Shown: one piece after another, positions 11,087 through 22,618 of the stretch
How positions within the stretch are numbered: position 1 is the stretch's first letter
Layout of the letters: every line of letters begins with the position of its first letter
Source: Mesaphorura yosii
Lineage: Eukaryota; Arthropoda; Collembola; Poduromorpha; Tullbergiidae
Length of the DNA: 64,000 bases
Reading direction: 5' to 3'
NCBI GenBank assembly: GCA_009869945.1
Contig: WIXG01000149.1
Coordinates: 1 to 64,000 of the forward strand
Position numbers and translations under genes: made by a program
The notes under the pieces: model-generated
Database searches by the model: none
Told to the model about the DNA's origin: nothing
The model's input: only the letters and a program-made list of their open reading frames with translations

Positions 11087-14000
11087 CTAAGCAGTCTTTC
11101 TTTTCTTCGCTTTCTTCTCTCCAGGTTTCTTGCCACCACCACCTTTCTGTTTTCCAGCACTTGTGGCACGCTTACGTTTTATACCCGGATGAAGAATCAC
11201 CTGTTCAAAGGAATACAAATGTAAAATGAGACTTCATTTTGGTGGTAACTTATTGCACAATAGAAGAGTGGAAAGCATACGTTTTCAGCCTTTTTTGCAC
11301 GATTCTCTTGTCTCTTTGTGGAAATAAGTTGTTGCGTTGCGGCCTGAATCATCAAGAATTGTTCAGATCCGATCTTTGTCTTTAAGGCATTCATGACTTC
11401 TTCAGCACGGTGCGAAACTGGTGCTGTAAGAGAAATAAAGTCCATTAGAAACAAGCCAAACCTTTCAGCTAAAACGCCTTCATAAGAAAAATTAAGGACA
11501 ATTACCTGGAGTGTTCGGGTCGGTGGTGTCGCGAACACAGTGTCGAATAATTATTCCAGCATAATTGTTCAATATGGCAATGTCGTTCAATTGGTCTATA
11601 AATGTTACGTAGAGCCGGTACGCAGTCTTGCGCTGTTAAAACAAAGTTTGCTTAAATGGTACCCAGGACAAGGTCAGAATGGATTGACGAGAGTTTAAAG
11701 TAAGCTCACCAAGAGGAAACGCTCTGGATGCTGCGTTACTTCAGTAGTTATTAAATGTCGCAAATTCTTCATTAATTCCCGAAGAAAGTTTGAAGAAATC
11801 CCCTCCTCATGGAGCCTTACAGCAATTCTCGCCAAGGCCTCCAGACCTTCAAGAACCTTTACGCAAAACAAAAAGTTTCCAGTAGAAAATCAGACAACAG
11901 AATTGATTAGATTTTTCGGAGCCAACAGAATGTAATGTCTTACGTATTCGTCCACTTTGGGCTCGTACGTCTTTTCCAGAATTGTCGACAGTTTTCTGAT
12001 GAGCTGTGAAATTCCATCGAGCTTTTCGAAGAGCGGACAGGCCGGGAGCAATGGTTGTTTTCTCCTGAGCAAATCCATGAGTTCTTCCATGTTAATTCCT
12101 CGCAGAATTGTGTCGACGAGTTTCAATGATTTGAGCTTAATCCTCAGATGATCATTTTCAAGAAACTGATCTCGAATCAATCCTAGAATTTAATAACATT
12201 CACATATGCAACGTGCAACTTACAAAAGATTGAAATCTTGGTACAAACTGTTTCAATCAGATCTTACCAATCAGATCAACGATTTTCGCCGTATGTTTAG
12301 CTTCCACTAGCTCAGTTAAGCCATCCAAAATGGAATCAATGGCTGACTTTTGTTTCTTCTTGTTCTCGTCAACATCACTGCTCCAATTCGTTGAGATTTC
12401 ACTCAAAACCCTTTCATAGAACGAGATAAACTCTTCCAATTTGCTGTAATCTCCAGTGGTCAGGAAAATACCAATCAATTTGCAGTATGTATGATAGCTT
12501 TTCTGCAAGAAATATTTAAAATGTCGATCTTCTCACACAATTGACCGATTTTTTGTTTCTTACCTTCTTGTCTGCCGTAATTATCTGGCAAAATACTTTC
12601 AGTAGCTTCTGCGAAGTACTTTCTATGCCAATCAAATTTTTGAACGTTTCGTGTAATTTAATTTGAACCTTCTGTTCCAATTCATTATCGATTGCTAGGA
12701 CCAGGCTCAAGAAAATCTTCGCAAATATATCTTCATACAGTCCCTGTTTGTGAATAAAATTTTAATTAGGTAATCGACTTCAAATTCGATCTCTAATTAC
12801 TTATGTATTACCTTTGGTAGGCAGTGGATCAATAAGTTCACTGCAATTGCGGCTGATTCTCGCCCTGGAGCTTCCCCATACTTCAAATTATCCAAGTAAA
12901 AGTTCACTGTTTCTTCAACCTTTTTCGCATTACTTATGCGCACGAAATCCATATACGCCTTGCGGGTGCCAGAAAAAAGATACAGATCTTTAATTTGCAG
13001 AACTATCAAAATCATCATGCTGTGCATGGACTTACGTTCCGACAGCCCTCCCTAATGTGATCACCACCACTTTCAATACTCTTATCTCGAACTTCAGTCA
13101 TCACATCTTCTATTTCCGAAGAACGATACTTTCGAGCAATCAACTTTCTCAATAAGTTAATTGCTGGTGTCTGCAAAATAAGAATAATTATATTGACTCT
13201 AATTATGAATTATGTTTAGAAGCTAAATAATCAACCAACGTACTGAGGAACTCTCATGAGTCAAAAAACATTTGACCGATTGCAGCATCAGCCTGTAATC
13301 GTCCACTTCAAGTTTGTAGATCAGGTATGTCTGAAGAAACGATGTAATGAACTGGATTCAGAACAAGTGCAAGTATTAGTAATTTTAGATTCAGGGAGAA
13401 ATGAGTTCCAATTTCTATTCTACTAACCTTGAATATTGCGTTCACCATCTCTTGGTCGCTTGCCGCAGCAAAACAATGCTTAGACATTTTTAGAATAACT
13501 TTTCTCCAACTTGAAACCAATAAAGTGTTGTGCTTCTCAAAGTCGAAAACTTCAAGATCAATCATTGCAGTCAAGCACTTCATAGACAAGCATTCGATCT
13601 GAGGGTATAATTGAAGCAAAATTCAAAAGTCAGCAATTAATTAAACCGAGAAATAAAAATAAAATCAGTACTTACAGTCTTTGTTTCTCCATCCAAACCA
13701 AGTAATAACCGAGGACCATAAGCTATACAAATGTCAGAACTTAATTCCATGCGTTTAAGATAATTCCAAAGTACATCATAAGTGAATTCAATCAATATTG
13801 AATCCACGTGCAGATATTCCGGACGCGATTTCTTTATCGAAGCGATCTCGTAAATGCTTTTAGGCGTTGCCTTCCTTTCAACACTGTTAGACTTCTCAAT
13901 GGACAACGCATTGAGTTTTTCTAAGAGAAAGGACAGGATATCTTCAGCAGAAAGCGACATGTTCCCCGCAAGCCCTTTCCGAACAGCTAGAACCCAATGA

Positions 14001-17000
14001 CGAGCGCTGTTAATCATCTGGTCATTGGACTTGAACTCCTCAAGAAGATTCTAGTCAAAGACAAATTACGGGTCTGATATGGATAATTATTACAAGAAAA
14101 CAATACGCAAATTCTCACCTTCGTTGGGATTTTAATCATTTCTTCTACGACGTTTCGGTCGGTAGTGACTTTAGCACAAAGTTCCAAAATAGGCCCAGCG
14201 TTGTCATTTCTCGCTTCAGGCGTCTTTTCCTTAATTGCTTGGACGTCTTTTTCAGATAACATTTCTCCAAAGCGTTCGTCTTCGCAAATTTTGATCACTT
14301 TGTACATCGGAATAGCACTTGAGTTGGCTACAAACAGCTCTTGGTTCTCAGTCATCAAGAACGAAATCGTGTAGCTAAGTACGTGTTTTTCATATCCTCT
14401 TCGAAGAACAGCCATCAAACAGCTAACCATTTCAAGAAATGAAGCAGGACCGAATTCCCGTAGAAGAGTTGAAAGTATTTTTCTATTATCTTGTCGGACT
14501 TGATAGTTTTTGCTTTGAATGAAACTGCAAAATTTCGGGATCAATGGCCGTTTAAACTCCAATGCGTACTTTTCTGGCATCTTCCCGAGCAATTTAGCAA
14601 GGCAAACTATGAATGGGGATTTGTTTGCAAATTTTTGCGCTGTCTCCACGCTTTCTTTTTCTGTGTGCTTGTGGCGGAAGTTGTTTTCTAGTTTCGCGAA
14701 TTCTTGTAATTTCGGAATGACTGAACTACTTAGCTCTTCGACGCACTTCAACGCGGTAGCTGGGCTCAGCTTTCTACGTTCTTCAAAGCCATGCCCATTA
14801 TTTTCTACCATCGATGACGTATCATCTGCAATATTATTTTTCATGGAAATTTCAACATAAAGTACGATATAATAGCACTTAACGCTTTTCAACCTACCAG
14901 TGGCAGCACTTAAGTCATAATTGAAAGCATTCATTACGGCCATAATTATACGATATTTTTGCTTTGCCAAATTTTCGTGGCGCAGTGGGGTAGTTAGCAG
15001 TGTCAACAAGAACTTGAGGTACGTCTTGTAAGGTACCAGACGAAGAATGTTTTCCACCACCTGCAGGAGTCAATTCGCGGGTCAAATAAATTACTATACT
15101 ATAATGGCACTTATTTACATAATCTTACATCAATTGATGAATCAATTAATTCGTTTCTATTGTCACCAAGTGTTTTTTCATTGTCCAAATTATGTCTTGC
15201 CAATGGCATTACATAAGACAACAGAATCGACGGACTAATGTACTTATCATTAGAGTCGTAGTCTTTTAAGGCCTTTGATAGTCTGAATAGAAGAAAAATA
15301 AATCAATAAAATTGGATTGGACTGGCGTATGCATAGCTGGAAATTTTACCTATTCATATTTCGAGTTCTTTTGTGAACCTTCACATCCCGAAGACCGTCC
15401 AATATACTAATTCCTGATTCTGACTGGTCTGACAGGAACGTTAACTCCACCAGAGTCCCATGCATGTCTTTACAGTTTGATATAAATGTGTTCAAGGTAC
15501 GAATAAATCCTTGAAATTTCTTCTCATCGCGATGACGAATTCCTTTGGAAATTTCCGACAGTATCACAGTCTCAAGGAATTTCTTCATAGACAAGAGATC
15601 TTGATGTGGTTTTTGTCGCGAGATCTCCTCCAGAGTATCGATTGCATTGGAGTGTTCTCCGAAATCAGAAACCTAAACAAGACATCGACATTAGAGTAAT
15701 GTGCATAATGGCATTCACTATTCACACAAGCACATAAAAAATTCGAAATTATATACCTCATGTAGCGTGTAAAAGCAATTGTATGCTACAATGGTGTAAA
15801 GTACGCGATCAAATCCTTTTCGGATCAGGTCTCTGCATTTTTCATGAGCACTATGACGTCGAATATAGCTTGGGGTATCCCCAGGTCCGGGTTCCCAGGA
15901 GTTCAAACCAAGCACTATTTCACTGAGATCGCCATTCCTCTCAGATTTGAACACATCGCATAATGCTTCCCTTGTCTTCCGTTCAGTTATTTTAGAGAAC
16001 CACGGACTCAGCTTCCTGGAAGTTCGAAAGCAACAAACAATGAAACAACGTCATCCTTGCTTGGCAGAAACTATCAAACAGTAACTTACATCAATAGATC
16101 GTCCTGATTCGTTTCTTTTGTAAAGTTCAGAGCACGTTTAATAGCTTCCAATAATTTACAAAAGCCGTCTTGATCAGCCTTGTACAATTGAAGCATACTC
16201 AGCAGTTGTTGGCACAAGGATTCGCTCCAAGCAGCATCGTCAACCACTTCGGCTAATTTAGAGATTAAATCAATCCGTTTGCGATTCCCATTCTGACAAA
16301 ATTCTTTTAACATTGACGGCTCCCTTAAGAAGTGCGCCATGTACTTCCTCCACCCCCAAAGAAGAAGTTGTTCACCAATCGGCACACCGTCTAAAATTTT
16401 TGAATCATTATAAAGGTCAGGTCGAGTCACCTGAAGAAAGTCCGATAATGGCAATTACCGATAGGATAAAAGTCGAGACCGAATGAGTCTGCGCTCATCG
16501 CAAGAGGTTCGTACCCCTTGGGTAGGTCATCATCCAATAAGTTCAGTAATATCTGCAAGATTCTCGTTCGGATTTTGTCTTTATGGCAGAAACAGAGAGT
16601 GCGGAAAAGATACAGCGCGGGATTAGTCTTCTTGACTTGATCACCGTGAGCCATCATCTTTGAGAAGAATACATGGAACCTGATTCCAAAATTTAAGAAG
16701 TTATTCTATTATTAAACCACGGAATACAATATAATGGATGGTAGGTAAGTTAAGTAACCTCGGGTTTAGGCTCCATACGTCGAGCAAATCTAGAGTCGAA
16801 GTCTTGACGGAGGGTTGATCACTCAGTACCGGAGCTACAACTTCGTCGAAGATTCTTCGAAGGAAAGATTCTTCGAAGGGTAGTTTGGAGTAGTTTGCAA
16901 ACAATTCCTTTACATGTGTTCTAATTAGGGTATGTGCTCTCTCTGTATGTTTACGAGACGCCTCTTCCTCAATTAATTCTGCGCCTTCAACTTCATCAAT

Positions 17001-20000
17001 GTCACATTCTACATCATCATTAGGTCTCGTCGTCTTCGCAGTATGAGTGCCAACTGATGGTATCATCTGAGCTTCGTGTTCATATAAAAATTTTGAAACA
17101 TCGCAAACCAGCTCCCCCAATTTCACCAGCAAGTTTGGAAACTTATATCCAATGATTCCCATGAATGACCGATAGAAGCCAAGCGCATATAGCACAGATT
17201 TCATTCCTTTCGTTTCTGAAAGAAGATATTGATTGCCATGATGTCGTAAATCAGATATTTACTTACGGAAAATTGCAAAGACACTTTGCTTGCTTACCGA
17301 AGTGTGTCCTCCAGTTGGTTGCCAAAAGAATATACTGAAGAATTTCCGGTTCTGGGGTAGTCGACACTCTCCTCAAAATAGCATTTCTATACTGTCTCTT
17401 CTGACCCTTGCATTTTTGAATTAGAATTCTGAAAGTTCATTCAAGAACAAAGAGAAAGAATGGCGAGAAAGCACAAGTAATGTATTTAGATATTGGGAAT
17501 TGACTATGAATACCGTGACACGATAGGAATCACTACGCTCCGATGTCTCGTTTCAACGATTGGGTTTTCTGAATCCATACTCAATCGCAAAAGCGATTCG
17601 TTATTCTTTTTGGATTGAAGTTCCTTAAGGACAGGTCTAACAAAGGAATAAATCGAAAGATATAAAAATTCATGGATAAGCTCAAATGAATAAAGTACTC
17701 ACGCATATTGTTGTAGCACTTCACGTTTCAACGATATCAACACTTCGAGGACTGCAGTAGACAACCAGTTTGGCGCAATAAGGAAATTTATTGCAATGTC
17801 GTAGAGTCGATCCGCACCCTCCTTTGGGGGTGGAGACTTAGATAGAAATTTCAAAAGAGGAACGACAGTCCTGTTTGATAAAATTAGAAACAGGCATTGG
17901 GCATCTTTCATCTTGAACAGTCGACGAAACTTTAAATACGTACATGTCTTGACAAATCTCTGAAGTATCAAACGTATCGAACGTTCTCTTAAGAATTTCT
18001 TTCCTGATTTCAACATTATCGGTCAGGCCAAGGCAGGCCTTGAAGAAGTTGGTTCTATACTGAATACCATCTATATTTTCTTCGGCATCATCCCAAGCCT
18101 GTGAGCCGGGCAGGCGAAAAGTGACGAACTTAGCCAAGCTCATCACATCTGGAGAAAGATGGTGTACGCATGAATACATAATGCAATGCGATTATTGACG
18201 TTCAAATTTACCTTTGACTTTAGGTTCTCCTCCAAGCAAGGTCATAATGGGTATGTCACCCAAAGACATAAGCGTTTTTTCTGTAAGCTTAAATTCCCTC
18301 ATGAAGCCTGAAATGTGTTTCTGCAGATATTGAACGCATTTTTCCTGTACCAATTTATGATTCGTGTGCATGAGTCCAAGCACATAATTGAAAGCAATCT
18401 TGAATTATAACAAATTATTAGTCGAGAGGAAAATGATTAAATACAATCTTTAATATATAAGTTCGATTAGGATCATACCACTCGGTCTTCAGTCCACGAT
18501 AAATTCTCGCCAAGTCCTAACAGGTATGAAGATACTTGATTGACAAAGCCAGGTGCTTTGTACTCACACTCATCGAGTTTCCTTGATTCGTTACACAATG
18601 ATACAATCGCTTTAAAGTTAGAGTCAAGTTTCGTAACAGACGCCCAATTACTGATGATGTCGAACGTGAGCAGTCGTACCTAACAAATGATGAAGAGTTT
18701 GTTACTCACTTGTTTGTTTGTAATGCTTACCGGAGTATAAAAATTTTCGACCTCCAACTTACCATCCTATACCCACAATTTAAATTAGTCATCAGTGCCT
18801 TCCAGCCGGTGTGGCTGCCAGTGGAGAGCATTACAAGGGCACGATGAAGTGGGCTACCTTCTGACTTGTCGTATGAATGAAGAAATTCATTCAATAGCTT
18901 AAGCGCCCAGATCGAAAAGACTGTCGTGTCATGAACATCTGATTTTGAGAGCAATTTGCTCAGAAGTTCAGGGAGACGTCTATCCCATTCCACTCGCTGA
19001 GGGCATTGCATGGCATAAACAAGAACAGCCAAAAAACGTTCCTGATTCTCTGCAGACAGGTGATATTCTTCTGCTTCCGCGATGAAATATTCGAGAAACT
19101 TGTGCACAGATCTCAAATATGACTTGATACAGGCTTCGCACCAACCCCCAATGTCTTTGAAGGCCATGTAAAAGGGAATATGATCTTCCGGTGCAGCCTC
19201 ACTTTCAAAACCTTCCTCCACACTATTAATGTATGAGGTCAGCTTACAACTGTAATTTCAGAAAAGAATGGAAGCTTGTGTAAGCAACGAATTAATCAGA
19301 GCGTGTTTTCATTTCGCACATTTAAATCTAATGCTTACCATGATGTCACTGCAACTTTATATGGACCTGAGCCACAGGTGAGCTTAATGGGGGTGACGCA
19401 GAGGTCATTGAAGTCTGTTTTCGGCATGCCACCATGGATTGCGTATTCTGCGTCCGTCGAACGCAGCAAGGAACAGAATTTTGCGTCGGAGAAAAATTTA
19501 ATGAAAAGGAACTCTTGCTGGAAAATAAGGCTGGTTGGTGGTTCATAAGCCAAGGCGATTGCCTCAGAAAAACGTATTGCACACAAATACGATTCAAGAA
19601 GACATCTTGCGTAGAAGCGAAATGGCGTGTTATTTTCAGTTAATATTTTCCTCAGCGCCTCCAGATGGACATCGGGACAACTTTCAGCTGACCTTCCTAC
19701 GATTTCAGTATTATGGGTCCAACGATGCTTGAAGAGGATTGACATTGACTCCAGGACGCTTGCATCAAAATCACACATCTCATTCTTAAATTCATTATAC
19801 GATTCGAGAATATCTTCCTGATTCGTTTCAACAAAGGTTGGGCATTCTTTGAGAAACACGTTAAATAATCTGAGTCGTAAATTTCTTCTTGAAATCCGGT
19901 CTTCTTTTGACTAAATTCAAATAAAATCCAAGGCAATTAAGCAATTAAAGCTCAATCCAACATGAGCGCCAACAAAATATTACTTACACCAACAATCACT

Positions 20001-21377
20001 TTCAAAATTTCTGATCTATCTGCCGACGTGTTAGAGATCACACGACGGATAACATTTTCCATAATTACTGGCCATATCTCCAGACTCGTATCCTTAATCT
20101 CCTCACTTTTTAAGCATGATTTCAAAATATCCCCACCAAACCAGTTCGCTGATTTCTTATGCCACTTAATCATGTGAAATAGCATTCCTTCCACTCCTGC
20201 AACCACCTGCCCATATGGATAAAAAATTAATTATAAATCAGTGTAATAATAAGGTGTCAAAGATTTACCGCTGCATCAGGTGTGAGTGATGAATCTTCAA
20301 CTAGCCTCTTCAACAGGTTATTCAAGCAGAAAAAGAAACCTTGAATATCTGCCTTCCATTTCTTCCTCGCAAACAAGCTTATGCTTTCACCGGACAAATT
20401 GATTATGTCAACCTGAATTTTAGGTATCCAAAATTTAGAGATTATTTTCAAGTATTTGTCGAATCTTTCCAAGTCGTATCTCCGAAGAATTTTAGACAAT
20501 TGACTGATGCAATTAAAGCCCGCTTCAATTATCTTGGGAGTCTTATTTTCTAGTAGAGTCTGTGAAATTGTTTTCACAATTGTCGGCAAATCTTTAACGA
20601 GGTCCTTGCCAATGTCTTGTGCCACTGCTATAGTGAATCTGAAAACACGTCAAATGCAAACCTCGTCATTCAGTCTAATAGTTAGTTAAGTAGTCTAAGT
20701 CAGGTTACTTACTCAGTAGCTTCTTCGAAAGTATTGTCCAAAAGGACATCTCTTTCAGAAGTTGAGAGAGGATTTCCTTTCCCTTCCAGGTAAATTAGCA
20801 AGGTCGAGACAATAGATTCCTTGGCATGTAGTATTTGTTCCAACTTTCTACAATGTGGATCCAAATCTGCCACAAGTGTGAGCAAGTCTTCAGAATTATT
20901 CTTTTCCGAGTTAATTTGAAGTATCTATACATAGGCACATGTGAATTAGTTATTAATTTTTGTCAACTATCAACGCATGTCCACTTGGATCTTATTCCAT
21001 TCACTTTGTTACCTGAAATAGAGACGTGTTGGCATTATCACCAAGAGGCACCCTTGTTCGGATTTCTGCACCAGTTTTAAGAGTAATCTTTCTAATTTTG
21101 GCCGGCTGTGATTCAAACTGTAACAGCAAATAAACATTAGCAATTAACTAGGAATATTGCCATAAATACCGTAGTTCTATAAAGTGGGATTGAATTGGAT
21201 CAAAGGGAGATAAAAAAAATTATATATGTTTAATTGAGTCACACGTTAAATTTTAGCCCATCCAAAAGGTAAGGGAACACCGGGTTGAATTATCCAACCT
21301 GAACTTACCGGTCGGACATAGTTTCGGAGCAATCGGGAATCAAATATTTTTAAATTGGGCATACGAGACTTGGTCAT
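11087..21377 (-). CDS. UTP20: UTP20, small-subunit processome HEAT-repeat protein
   Basis: Nucleolar component of the U3 snoRNP/SSU processome needed for 18S rRNA maturation. I rebuilt 33 exons totalling 7755 bp (2584 residues plus stop), all in phase: 21377-21309, 21117-21013, 20924-20713, 20638-20269, 20206-19988, 19910-19339, 19249-18763, 18679-18479, 18398-18212, 18148-17944, 17870-17703, 17636-17514, 17428-17298, 17215-16759, 16679-16459, 16390-16090, 16015-15757, 15672-15350, 15282-15129, 15060-14898, 14825-14119, 14050-13676, 13598-13428, 13351-13244, 13170-13036, 12958-12812, 12743-12564, 12502-12268, 12182-11944, 11856-11710, 11632-11506, 11423-11281, 11200-11087. Diagnostic stretches: VHKRTRNMNRLSKAL, with ISPSILLSYVMPLA shortly after (human IRTRRRMRALRRLAKHL, QNYIMPYAM); SFLEMVSCLMAVLRRGYEKH followed by VLSYTISFL; GRESAAIAVNLLIHCLPK; and a Lys-rich nucleolar tail (KKPGEKKAKKRKTA). 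Human UTP20 is 2785 residues, so the length fits. The N-terminal 150 residues are poorly conserved. Acceptor at 12958 and some donors are weak but force the right frame. Confidence 0.9.
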
Positions 21378-21831
21378 CTTTGACCATGCATCTCTATATC
21401 TTAAATGAAATGAAAAATAATTCCTTTTTCATGAAAATTTGTTTATGATACACGCTTTCCGTGCATGAGAAATAAGTGACTGTACATAAGGATACTCATA
21501 TATAAGAATATACTCCTTTGCATATGAATATTTTTCATTTCTTAATCACAAGTTCCATGAGATAATTCATGAAATGCATGAACACAGAAAACTTTTCTCA
21601 ACTCATCTATCTGTGAAATTAGGAGTTATTAAGAAAGAAATTAGAAATTAGTCAATTAAAGGTGGTTATGGTTAAGGAATGATGTGAAGCTATGGTACAG
21701 GACAGGAATTGACCCAAATTGGAGCGAGGAAGTGTGCTGCTCCTGCTCATTTTTCACCATTCAACTGATCGATTTAAGCCCTAGATTTTATATCGAGTTT
21801 CTCAATTATACATTGCGTTAATATTTTGAAA

Positions 21832-21945
21832 ATGAAAGATTTGAGCAGACGTAAATCTGATCCTGTCCGACAACAACGAAAATCGGGTCGCTCAAAAGGT
21901 ACAAGAAAGTTTTTCCAAATAAAATCTAACGTCCCTGCTGTATAA
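21832..21945 (+). CDS. Possible small first exon, unrecognised
   Basis: ATG at 21832 opens a basic frame (MKDLSRRKSDPVRQQRKSGR...) of 37 codons, with a plausible donor at 21899 (AAAG|GTACAA) after 22 residues. It sits about 450 bp from the UTP20 start and points away from it, where a divergent gene would begin. I cannot find a matching second exon: joining it to the MGAT4 exon acceptor at 26521 hits a stop. It could be a chance frame. Confidence 0.2.
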   Translation: MKDLSRRKSDPVRQQRKSGRSKGTRKFFQIKSNVPAV

Positions 21946-22289
21946 ATATTATTGTACTAGTCCTCACGGAAAAGATGATTTCATTGAATTTTAAATATTC
22001 TAATCAATATTTAAATCATGTTTAGAAAAACTGATTTCACGCGAAGGTTCAATTCTTTTCTGATGTATGTTTTTTCTTCTGTAATGACTGAATAAACTCA
22101 AGAAAAAAGAAAAATTTTCATGCAGAAAGGAATTATTCTCAAGATCGGAAAATTGACACCCAATAATGCAGTCCATGCGAAAATATGACCCTAACTTTTT
22201 TCTGGGACTAAGAAACTTTGTGTAGCCCACTCTGGTCACCTAACCGCTAAGTGGTAGCAATTAACATTAACCAGTGAATTGATTAAATA

Positions 22290-22618
22290 ATGCACGGTCG
22301 GACTCTGCCTTTGGGCACCACGAAAAATTTTCAAGTCCGGAACGAAATAATCGAAGTCTTGTATTGGTTTGGCTCAGTTAAGGTTAGGTTAGGTTTGCTC
22401 GCTGAACAAACTAACAAGGATTTGTCGTGTATCTTGTGGCAAGCATTACGCAAACCCAACTAACTTAAACTAACAGATTGACCTCAGTGGTAAAGCACTT
22501 CCTCGCGAAACTCAACGCTAGCATGTTTTTTGCACGTTTCAGACCGAAATAAGACTTTGATTATTTCGTTCCGGACAACTTTTCGTGGCGCCCAAAGGCA
22601 GAGTCCGACCTTATGCAC
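22290..22618. repeat. Fold-back (MITE-like) element with long terminal inverted repeats
   Basis: The left arm (about 22296-22360, beginning GGTCGGACTCTGCCTTTGGG) is repeated in reverse at 22551-22610 with only a few changes. A second, weaker inverted pair lies inside (near 22375-22397 and 22451-22475). The sequence ATGCAC flanks both ends (22290-22295 and 22613-22618) and may be a target-site duplication. The interior (about 190 bp) encodes nothing I recognise, so it would be a non-autonomous DNA transposon derivative. The family is unknown to me. Confidence 0.7.

Noticed and set aside
16391-16454. Extension of a UTP20 exon to 16454
   Set aside because: The upstream exon's phase would create a stop; the acceptor at 16391-16392 keeps the frame and gives a family-like sequence.
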